The position numbers were made by a program, and so were the translations under genes. A stretch of DNA of 64,000 nt from Cryptomeria japonica (taxonomy: Eukaryota > Streptophyta > Pinopsida > Cupressales > Cupressaceae): positions 531,752,291 through 531,816,290 of the forward strand of contig NC_081409.1 in the NCBI RefSeq assembly GCF_030272615.1. Reading direction: 5' to 3'. The notes below the pieces were generated by a model. The model was given only the letters and a program-made list of their open reading frames with translations. It did no database searches and was not told where the DNA came from. Below, in pieces: positions 35,208 through 43,013 of this stretch (its first letter is position 1; the number at the start of each line of letters is the position of its first letter).

Positions 35208-35213
35208 CTTTTA

Positions 35214-35713
35214 TGATAATCCTGCAAGGAAGCTTAAATTTCTTTTTTTTTAATCAAAAAGGCTTGCAAGTAAACAAAATGTGAGAACCTGCAATATGAA
35301 TCAGAGAAACAACTTTATGATGAAACTGTTTTGGCGGCAAGCCTTCCAAAACAAATGAATATGAAATCTAAAGTATGCAGGAAAAGAAGTTAGCACCGGA
35401 GTTTTGGCGGCAAGCCTTCCAAAACTTTAAAAATAATTAAATTTAAACTAGAGAGAAGGAAATTTGGCAGCAAGCCTTCCAAAGCCCTTTTTTTAATAAA
35501 AACTAACTATAATAGGAGATTAAACCTGCAGGCAAACTTGTTAACAAGTTTGAAAAAAAATTAAAATCTGAAACTAAAACCTGCACAATAGAAAATATTA
35601 GAAAAAGAACTTCTTCTCCTCTCAAGAATGCCTCCAACAAGGTGAACTCCACAGAATGGTAACCTTCATCAATGTTAACTTAAAACAAGGATTAGAAACC
35701 TGCTCTGATACCA
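35214..35713 (-). repeat. D second leader copy with primer site (tandem remnant)
   Basis: Matches 41948-42452 with three substitutions and a 5-bp indel by eye. Its primer site GCTCTGATACCA (35702-35713) is perfect and abuts the 3' LTR, so this LTR also serves structurally as the 5' LTR of a second, truncated D copy. Unequal recombination between LTRs of two D copies would produce this. Confidence 0.8.
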
Positions 35714-36231
35714 TGAAAGGAAATAAAAGAGCAAGGAAAGGAAAATTAATCCAAGAAAGTTTATGATGAAGTAATTGTTACCAAGAGAAAAGCAATAAAC
35801 ATGGAGCATCACACAAATGTGAAGAAGGAGGCACAAGAACTTTTGAAAGGGGAAAAGCAAAGAAAAACCCCTTGTGATATTATGAATGAGGCAATGCCTA
35901 AAAAATGAGAGAGAGAGAGAGAGAGCAAGAAGCTCTTTACAATATTGTCATTAAGAAGAAATGAGAGAGGAGGCATCTCTTAAATAGAGATGAGGAGAGG
36001 AGTTACAAAGTAACTCCCAAATATATGAATGCCACCATTCATAAAATGTGTGTGCCATGTGTCCACATCCTCTTATGGAGGAAATCTAATATTCCTTAAT
36101 AAAGGAAAATAAAAGAAATGACTTGTCCTCACACATGTACTAGAGGACAAATTACATGTAGGAATTCCAAAGGAATATCCTAAACTAAATAAAAATAAAC
36201 CTAAGCTAAGTAAAGATTAAATATTCTAACA
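35714..36231 (-). repeat. D 3' LTR
   Basis: 518 bp, plus-strand ends TGAAAGGAAAT and TATTCTAACA. It includes a (GA)n run at about 35907-35924. Confidence 0.92.
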
Positions 36232-36242
36232 CCCCCCCTTAA
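36232..36242 (-). other. D polypurine tract overlapping the stop codon
   Basis: Minus strand TTAAGGGGGGG next to the 3' LTR. The polyprotein TAA stop (36239-36241) lies inside it, leaving no separate 3' untranslated region. Confidence 0.8.
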
Positions 36243-39200
36243 GCTTTACTTGGGGAGCTTACATCAAACCCTTCAATGGGTTGTAATCCAAGATTTTTAC
36301 AATGAAATTGGAATTTTTCTTTACAAAGTGGCTTGGTCAAAATATCTGCAACTTGGTCTTCCCCCTTGCAATAGAGGAGTGAAACTTGCTTGTCTTCAAT
36401 TTGTTCTCTAATAAAGTGGTGTTGGAGAGCAATGTGTTTTGTCCTTGCATGAAAAACTGGATTTTTAGCCAAGGCAATGGCACTTTGGTTGTCACAATAC
36501 AATGGAGTTGGTTCATGTTGAGGTAGACCCAAATCTTCAAGTAGTCTTCTAAGCCACAAGACTTCTTTGGAAGCATTAGTGCATCCTTTGTACTCAGCTT
36601 CAGTGGATCCAAGAGAGGTAGATTGTTGCTTTTTACTATTCCAAGAAATTGCTCCTGAACCAACAAAAAAACAATAACCACAAGTAGATTTCCCATCATT
36701 GAGATCTCCACCTAGATCGGAATCAGTAAAACCTTTTAAAGTAAAGTCAGAATTTGCATCATAAAACAAACCTACATTAATAGTTCCTTTAATATATCTT
36801 AAAATTCTTTTAGCAACTTTAAAGTGTGTTTGTTGAGGTTTAGACATGAATCTTGAAACCAAACCAACACTATAAGCAATATCTGGCCTAGTAAGAGTTA
36901 AATAATTTAAACTTCCAACTAATTGTCTATACAAAGTAGGATCAACAAGAGGAGTTTGCATATCAAGCATTAACTTAGTGCCTAATTCAATAGGAATTGA
37001 AACATGATGAGCATCATTCATTTTAAACTTATCTATGAGATCTTGAGCATATTTACTTTGAGATAAGAAAATTCCTTTAGAGGTTTGCCAAATTTGCATT
37101 CCTAAGAAATAATGTAAAAGACCTAAATCAGTCATTTGAAATTTTTGATTAAGTTGAAACTTAATATCAGAAATCAAAGTAGTGGAACTTGAAGTAAGAA
37201 TCAAATCATCTACATACAAGATAATAATTATAATATCATCTTCACTATGTTTAATATACAAGTTAGGATCATTTTTACTTCTAATAAAGCCTTGAGAAAG
37301 AAAGAATTCATTAATCTTTGAATACCACTCCCTAGGAGATTGCTTTAATCCATAAATTGATTTCTTTAATTTACAAACTAAGTGTGCATTACCTTCTTTA
37401 ATAAAACCAGGAGGTTGAGACATATAAATTTCCTCATGTAAATCACCATTAAGAAAATCACTTTTAACATCCATTTGGTGAATAGGCCAATTCATTCTAG
37501 AAGCTAAAGCAAGCACAAGTTTAATTGTAGGCATTTTAGCAACAAGAGCGAAAGTTTCAGTATAATCTAAGCCTTCAATTTGAGAAAAACCTCTAGCAAC
37601 TAATCTAGCTTTAAATTTACTAACTTGATTATTAGCATTCAATTTAGTTTTATAAAGCCACTTGCAAGAAACAAGATTTTTACCAAGAGGCAAGGGAACT
37701 AAATCCCAAGTTTGGTTAGAAATTAGTGTATCATATTCTTCCTTCATTGCTTTTTGCCAATGTGGTTGATTTTTAGCTTGATCAAATGTTTTAGGATCAT
37801 TAGAATTCATAATAGTAGTCATTAAAGCATAATTACAATAATTAACTCTTCTAGCTTGAAGTTTATCCATTCTAGCTAAGTATTCATCACTATCTTGAAT
37901 TAAAGATTTAAACCATTTAGGTCTTCTTTTAGAAGTAATGGATTCATCACTAGAAGAAGAGTCATGAGGAGTAGAGTTATTATTATCATCATCACTATCA
38001 CTAGAAGGAATAGAAAGAGATGCATTAGGAGTAGGGTTAAGAGAAGGAGGTTGGTCCTCCACAAGCACAACTTTGGTTTGACCAAGTTCATCATCCTCCA
38101 CTTTAGAACAATCATGAATGCCTTTTTCTGCAATACAAACATCTCTTGCAACTTTTACCTTGTTAGTAATAGGATTGTAAACTCTATAACCTTTAGTATT
38201 TTCATCATAACCAACAAAAATAAAAGGAGAAGATTTAGCATCTAATTTTTTTCTTTTCTCCTTAGGTTTGTGAACATAAGCTATGGAACCAAAAATTCTT
38301 AAATTCTGCAAATTAGGCTTTCTACCAGACCAAGCTTCTTCAGGAGTTTTATCCTTTAAGGCTTTGGTAGGTGTTCTATTAATTAAATATGTTGCACAAG
38401 CCATAGCTTCAGCCCAAAACTTGTAATCCATATTTTTAGCATGCAATAAACATCTAGCCATTTCAACAATTGTCCTATGCTTCCGTTCTGCCACACCATT
38501 TTGTTGTGGTGTATAAGGAACGGTAAGCTCATGTTTAATTCCAAAAGATTTCAAATAAGCATTAAATGAATTATTGACATATTCTCTTCCATTGTCAGTA
38601 CGAAGAATCTTAATTTTAGAACCAGATTGCCTTTCTACAAACATATGAAATTCAGTAAAAACATCAAGCACTTGATCCTTACTATGAAGGAAATATATCC
38701 ATGTTCTTCTAGAAAAATCATCAACAAAGGTAAGTGCATACCTTGAACCTTGGATGGAGGGATTCTCCATGGGACCCAAGAGATCACTATGAACAAGGTG
38801 CAATTTAGTGTATGCCCTCCAAGATTGACCATGAGGAAAGGGTTCCCTATGCATCTTACCACTCATGCAACCATTGCAAACAATTTGAGAAGGAACAATA
38901 GTAGGCAATCCATCAACCATATTTGCTTTTTGCATTAGTGAAATATAATCAGAATTGAGATGGCCAAGTCTTTCATGCCATATAGTAAAATCAACAGTAG
39001 TAAGCAAAGAATACTTTGGAGGAGCAAATTCGTAGAACTTGAATAAGTTATCACTATCCATTTTAGCAGTAGCAATAACATGATTAGTGTTTGGATCAAT
39101 GATATAACATATGCCCCTATAAAAGTTGATCTTATAATCTTGACAAAGTTTAGGAACTGAAATCAAATTTGATTTTAATTCAGGAACATAAAGAACATCA

Positions 39201-40372
39201 TGTAATTTCCCATTAGGAACATTCACATCACCAATAGCTTCAACTTTACAACTATGATTATTAGCTAATTGAATAGGAATATTAGAAGTATCGGGATGCA
39301 AAGATTCAAAACATTCTTTATGAGAAGTAACATGTTGAGATGCACCAGAATCAATAATCCACTCAAGTGGTTGAGAAACATTATAAGTACATGTAAATGC
39401 ATGACGAGATGAATTTCCATTATTATTACCTTTCTTATAATGAGGTTTATGTTGATTATTTTGATTATTTTGATTCATGGGCTTTTTACCATTTTGTTTC
39501 TTAAAACAATTATTAGTAATATGTCCATCTTTCCCACAATATGTGCAATGGTGTCTTGTTTGAGAATTATTCCTTTGATTATTGTACATATTATTATGAT
39601 TATTATTATGAGAATTGTTATGATAGGATTTAGAATGAGATTGATAATTAGAAGATTTGTGATTATTATTATGATTATTATTATGATTATGATTATGTTT
39701 ATTATTATTGGATCTAAAATTATTATTATGATTTTGATTTTTAGACATAAAAGCATGTTCACTACTTTTAAGAGTACCAAATTGAATTAATTTAGCTTCC
39801 TCTTGATGCAATAAATTATGAAAAATATCATATGTTAATTGAGTAGCTAAGCTAGGAATAGCAAGTTGAGCATGAATATTCGTAATAAATTGTTGAAATT
39901 GACGAGGAAGACATTTTTTAAGAATAAGATGTATTAAACGTAAATCAGCTAGAGTAACTCCTAAACCAGTTAATTGACTATTAACAGAATCAAACTTTAA
40001 TAAGAATTCATCCATAGTTTTAAAATCCGTATACCTTAGATCTTCAAGTTGATCTTGAAGTTGAATTTTTCGGGATTCATTTGAGCTATCATAAGTAGTT
40101 TTTAAAATTTCCCAAGCTTCATGCGCTTTTGTACAATTTCCAATTAAAACATACAAATCAGGAACCATTGAAATACCAATTAAACCAAGTGCTTCCTCAT
40201 TTTGAGCCTTCCATCTATCTAGGTCGGCTTGAGGAGCAGATGTAGCGGGTTCAAAGGTTTTATCAGTCGCAACATCCAAAAGGTGTTTGAAACGAAAAAT
40301 AAACGAGATATGTGTTTTCCAAGAATGATAATTGGAACTATTTAATTTAATTTCCGGAATTAATGTAGACAT
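36239..40372 (-). CDS. D Ty1/copia Gag-Pol polyprotein, intact
   Basis: 1377 residues with no break. Gag begins MSTLIPEIKLNSSNYHSWKT; the UBN2-type core covers about 60-205; an Asn/His-rich linker (about 211-320) flanks one zinc knuckle, C276-C279-H284-C289. Protease has DSGA at 341-344. Integrase has its zinc site at H466, H471, C499, C502 and catalytic D530, D593, E629 (DX35E spacing). An acidic Ser/Asp linker (about 785-812) precedes RT, which has D968 (QMDVKSDFLNG) and YVDD at 1053-1056. RNase H has D1217, E1258/E1260 (STEAEY), D1294 and ends ILTKPL (1344-1349). This is the usual copia order and length. The start is the only Met ahead of the gag motif. In the family, the product copies element RNA in cytoplasmic particles and integrates the cDNA in the nucleus. 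Every catalytic residue I can place is present, so activity is possible but not shown. Confidence 0.95.
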   Translation of the reverse strand: MSTLIPEIKLNSSNYHSWKTHISFIFRFKHLLDVATDKTFEPATSAPQADLDRWKAQNEEALGLIGISMVPDLYVLIGNCTKAHEAWEILKTTYDSSNESRKIQLQDQLEDLRYTDFKTMDEFLLKFDSVNSQLTGLGVTLADLRLIHLILKKCLPRQFQQFITNIHAQLAIPSLATQLTYDIFHNLLHQEEAKLIQFGTLKSSEHAFMSKNQNHNNNFRSNNNKHNHNHNNNHNNNHKSSNYQSHSKSYHNNSHNNNHNNMYNNQRNNSQTRHHCTYCGKDGHITNNCFKKQNGKKPMNQNNQNNQHKPHYKKGNNNGNSSRHAFTCTYNVSQPLEWIIDSGASQHVTSHKECFESLHPDTSNIPIQLANNHSCKVEAIGDVNVPNGKLHDVLYVPELKSNLISVPKLCQDYKINFYRGICYIIDPNTNHVIATAKMDSDNLFKFYEFAPPKYSLLTTVDFTIWHERLGHLNSDYISLMQKANMVDGLPTIVPSQIVCNGCMSGKMHREPFPHGQSWRAYTKLHLVHSDLLGPMENPSIQGSRYALTFVDDFSRRTWIYFLHSKDQVLDVFTEFHMFVERQSGSKIKILRTDNGREYVNNSFNAYLKSFGIKHELTVPYTPQQNGVAERKHRTIVEMARCLLHAKNMDYKFWAEAMACATYLINRTPTKALKDKTPEEAWSGRKPNLQNLRIFGSIAYVHKPKEKRKKLDAKSSPFIFVGYDENTKGYRVYNPITNKVKVARDVCIAEKGIHDCSKVEDDELGQTKVVLVEDQPPSLNPTPNASLSIPSSDSDDDNNNSTPHDSSSSDESITSKRRPKWFKSLIQDSDEYLARMDKLQARRVNYCNYALMTTIMNSNDPKTFDQAKNQPHWQKAMKEEYDTLISNQTWDLVPLPLGKNLVSCKWLYKTKLNANNQVSKFKARLVARGFSQIEGLDYTETFALVAKMPTIKLVLALASRMNWPIHQMDVKSDFLNGDLHEEIYMSQPPGFIKEGNAHLVCKLKKSIYGLKQSPREWYSKINEFFLSQGFIRSKNDPNLYIKHSEDDIIIIILYVDDLILTSSSTTLISDIKFQLNQKFQMTDLGLLHYFLGMQIWQTSKGIFLSQSKYAQDLIDKFKMNDAHHVSIPIELGTKLMLDMQTPLVDPTLYRQLVGSLNYLTLTRPDIAYSVGLVSRFMSKPQQTHFKVAKRILRYIKGTINVGLFYDANSDFTLKGFTDSDLGGDLNDGKSTCGYCFFVGSGAISWNSKKQQSTSLGSTEAEYKGCTNASKEVLWLRRLLEDLGLPQHEPTPLYCDNQSAIALAKNPVFHARTKHIALQHHFIREQIEDKQVSLLYCKGEDQVADILTKPLCKEKFQFHCKNLGLQPIEGFDVSSPSKA

Positions 40373-40828
40373 TATAGCAAAATAATAGTTTGTAAAAAAA
40401 AATTACCCCTTTGATTAAAAAAAAAAAAAATTAACCTCCTTGATTTTAAAAATAAACCAGATTTGAGTAAGAATTATAACAAAATTTATGTAAAAAAAAT
40501 GTTATATTCAAATCTTAAATAACAAATTTTTAAACAAAAAAAAATATTTACCAAAGAAAAAATTATATTTTAATAACAAATTGAAATTGATTTTTTTTTT
40601 TTTAATTTTATTTAAACAAATTGTAAGTCTTAATAACAAAATAAAACTATTTTATATTAAAAGCTTTATTAAAAAAACTTTATTCAAAACTTTAATTTAT
40701 TTTAAAATTAAAAAAACTTTATAACTAATTTTTTTTTTAACGTTATTAATCTTTTGATATAAACTATTTAAATTTTTTTTTTAAAGTTAATAAACTTTCT
40801 AAAATTTTTGTATTAAATACAAGAGAAA
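40373..40828. other. D leader, A/T homopolymer-rich stretch
   Basis: Extremely AT-rich with many A and T runs of 6-14 bases, between the gag start and the HIG1 segment. No coding content on either strand. Confidence 0.7.
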
Positions 40829-41036
40829 ATGGCGTTACTATGCAGAGGTGCAGAGACGTTGAATGACAAGAGAATTATGAAGCATGCAGGTTATGATGAT
40901 TTGCAGGGAATACACAGACGTTCTGGAAAGACTTACAGAGAAGCAACGTTACAAACATGCAAGTGCATTCATTCACATCTATTCTTTCTGGTTATCATTT
41001 CCAAGTTTTTGTTTATATCCATCTCATTTGCGTCCA
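40829..41036 (+). other. Coding-like sequence upstream of the HIG1 frame, unidentified
   Basis: An open frame starts ATGGCGTTACTATGCAGAGG at 40829 and overlaps the HIG1 frame in another phase. Base composition differs from the AT-rich leader, so it probably came with the captured transcript as 5' untranslated or exon sequence. Confidence 0.35.
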
Positions 41037-41279
41037 ATGGAAATGGCAGCTTCCGTGAGGAAATGGGTATCTGATAACAAGCTCACAACAGTGGGGACAC
41101 TGTGGGGTTCAACTTTGGCAGCTTCCTTTGCTTATAACTGTGCAAGGCCCTCAATGAAAACCAGCCTCAGACTCATACATGCTAGAATACACGCACAGGG
41201 CATTACTCTGGCTGCATTATCTGCTGCAGCTCTTCTGCATTTGTACGAGCAGAATGTTGAGGAGAAAAAATTGAAGTAA
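41037..41279 (+). CDS. HIG1-domain (hypoxia-responsive/RCF1-like) reading frame carried inside element D
   Basis: An 80-residue frame, MEMAASVRKW to EEKKLK, opposite in strand to D gag-pol. It matches the plant HIG1/hypoxia-responsive family: start helix SVRKWVSDNKLTTVGTLWG, first hydrophobic helix about 18-35, conserved RPSMKTS turn, the HIG1 signature IHARIHAQ (H48-x-R50-x3-Q54 of the QRRQ motif; the leading Gln position is Ser43), and a second hydrophobic helix about 55-70. Family members are inner-mitochondrial-membrane proteins tied to respiratory complex assembly or the hypoxia response. Length is slightly under the usual 90-100. An in-frame upstream extension to 40884 is open but not HIG1-like. 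It has no stops or introns, lies between the D primer site and gag, and looks like a captured cDNA or exon. Whether it is expressed is unknown. Confidence 0.75.
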   Translation: MEMAASVRKWVSDNKLTTVGTLWGSTLAASFAYNCARPSMKTSLRLIHARIHAQGITLAALSAAALLHLYEQNVEEKKLK

Positions 41280-41947
41280 ACAGGAGAGAAGATTTTCAAG
41301 ACCAAATGAAAGAGAGAGAGGCTTCGAACAACTTACAATGTCTAGGAAGAAGAAGAAAGTTTTTAAAAGGTGGAGAAGACCCTGCAATATAAAATATTAC
41401 AGTCTCTATTGAGTCCTGATTCCAAGAGACTCAATAACCAAGCAAAGGCTCGTAAGAAAGACTTGGTCTCGTTAATACAGAAGTACTGTGCTAAGTGAGG
41501 CAATCATTGGGAGGAGAGGCTTCAACAGTACTATGGGAATATAGAACGAGCTACAAAGTTCCAAATGATGTGGATTTTTATAGTTGTCTTTTATTTACAT
41601 GACAGCTTTGTATAAACCCCAAGTTACAAGGTAAAGTCACTCTGAATTAGACTGCAAAATCCCTCTCTTCTTTTAACGTATTTGAAAAAACTAATGGAAA
41701 GCTAATCAATCTTTTCTGAATCTTAGGAATGAACTACAGTTTTAGATTATCAAACTTATCTTGAAATGAATAAGCTAGGATTGTAGCTAATAATCTAATG
41801 CATAACAACCCATTTTCTCAATAAAATGTAAGATTTATTATGTAAAGTAAACCAGGCTGAAATAAGCACAAACAAAGATTGAAATAGAGCAATAGATATT
41901 AAAAAAAAATTAGTATTCTATGAATGAGGTTAGAAAATGAGAAAATT
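41280..41947 (+). other. Sequence downstream of HIG1: probable captured 3' region
   Basis: A short coding-like run (LQYKILQSLLSPDSKRLNNQ, about 41378-41495, ends at TGA) is followed by T-rich sequence resembling a plant 3' untranslated region. Not recognised as a D component and not repeated in the truncated leader copy, which ends at about 35214. Confidence 0.35.
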
Positions 41948-42066
41948 TGATAACAAAATCCTGCAAGGAAGCTTAAATTTCTTTTTTTTTAATCAAAAAG
42001 GCTTGCAAGTAAACAAAATGTGAGAACCTGCAATATGAATCAGAGAAACAACTTTATGATGAAACT

Positions 42067-42223
42067 GTTTTGGCGGCAAGCCTTCCAAAACAAATGAATA
42101 TGAAATCTAAAGTATGCAGGAAAAGAAGTTAGCACCGGAGTTTTGGCGGCAAGCCTTCCAAAACTTTAAAAATAATTAAATTTAAACTAGAGAGAAGGAA
42201 CTTTGGCGGCAAGCCTTCCAAAG
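42067..42223. repeat. Three short inverted repeats in D leader
   Basis: Three near-identical copies (42067-42091, 42140-42164, 42201-42223) of a 21-base core, TTTGG-N11-CCAAA with inner GGC/GCC pairing, spaced 73 and 61 bp. Each could form a small hairpin in the element RNA. All three recur in the truncated leader (35328-35352, 35401-35425, 35463-35484). Confidence 0.75.
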
Positions 42224-42440
42224 CCCTTTTTTTAATAAAAACTAACTAGAATAGGAGATTAAACCTGCAGGCAAACTTGTTAACAAGTTTGAAAAAAAAT
42301 TAAAATCTGAAACTAAAACCTGCACAATAGAAAATATTAGAAAAAGAACTTCTTCTCCTCTCAAGAATGCCTCCAACAAGGTGAACTCCACAGAATGGTA
42401 ACCTTCATCAATGTTAACTTAAAACAAGGATTAGAAACCT

Positions 42441-42452
42441 GCTCTGATACCA
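42441..42452 (-). other. D primer-binding site
   Basis: Plus strand GCTCTGATACCA, perfect complement of TGGTATCAGAGC, abutting the 5' LTR without spacer. Confidence 0.93.
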
Positions 42453-42970
42453 TGAAAGGAAATAAAAGAGCAAGGAAAGGAAAATTAATCCAAGAAAGTT
42501 TATGATGAAGTAATTGTTACCAAGAGAAAAGCAATAAACATGGAGCATCACCCAAATGTGAAGAAGGAGGCACAAGAACTTTTGAAAGGGGAAAAGCAAA
42601 GAAAAACCCCTTGTGATATTATGAATGAGGCAATGCCTAAAAAATGAGAGAGAGAGAGAGAGAGCAAGAAGCTCTTTACAATATTGTCATTAAGAAGAAA
42701 TGAGAGAGGAGGCATCTCTTAAATAGAGATGAGGAGAGGAGTTACAAAGTAACTCCCAAATCTATGAATGCCACCATTCATAAAATGTGTGTACCATGTG
42801 TCCACATCCTCTTATGGAGGAAATCTAATATTCCTTAATAAAGGAAAATAAAAGAAATGACTTGTCCTCACACATGTACTAGAGGACAAATTACATGTAG
42901 GAATTCCAAAGGAATATCCTAAACTAAATAAAAATAAACGTAAGCTAAGTAAAGATTAAATATTCTAACA
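42453..42970 (-). repeat. D 5' LTR
   Basis: 518 bp; differs from 35714-36231 at 4 positions by eye (near 42552, 42763, 42793 and 42940). Confidence 0.92.
42719..42725 (-). promoter_or_regulatory. Candidate TATA box of D 5' LTR
   Basis: Minus strand TATTTAA inside CTCTATTTAAGAG; the same site is in the 3' LTR (35980-35986). Position is inferred from composition only; no start site is known. Confidence 0.3.
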
Positions 42971-43013
42971 TCTTTGTTGTTACTACATTTAATGAGATTT
43001 GTATTTGAGGTTA
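42971..43013 (+). repeat. 43-bp scrap of A LTR at right edge of D
   Basis: Identical to 35091-35133 inside the A 3' LTR, then switches to H sequence at CATAAGAAGG. Marks a rearranged junction. Confidence 0.85.

Larger units (their letters stand above)
35214..42970 (-). mobile_element. D: young Ty1/copia retrotransposon plus truncated tandem leader
   Basis: In the minus direction: 5' LTR (42970-42453), perfect primer site (42452-42441), a 2-kb leader containing a HIG1 reading frame on the other strand, an uninterrupted 1377-residue polyprotein (40372-36239), polypurine tract, 3' LTR (36231-35714). Then, unusually, a second perfect primer site (35713-35702) and about 490 bp of leader (to about 35214). 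The LTRs are both 518 bp and differ at 4 positions by eye, so insertion was recent relative to A and B. The bordering sequences do not form a target-site duplication: the left side is the end of the A LTR, the right side an internal scrap of that LTR. Confidence 0.92.

Noticed and set aside
35702-35713. GCTCTGATACCA considered as part of a tRNA gene
   Set aside because: Only the 12-base primer-binding match is present, next to an LTR; no cloverleaf around it. No tRNA, rRNA or CRISPR array was seen in the window.
39440-39790. 116-residue Ile/Met-rich frame on the plus strand and similar frames inside D
   Set aside because: Antisense or out-of-frame shadows of the Asn/His-rich gag linker of D.
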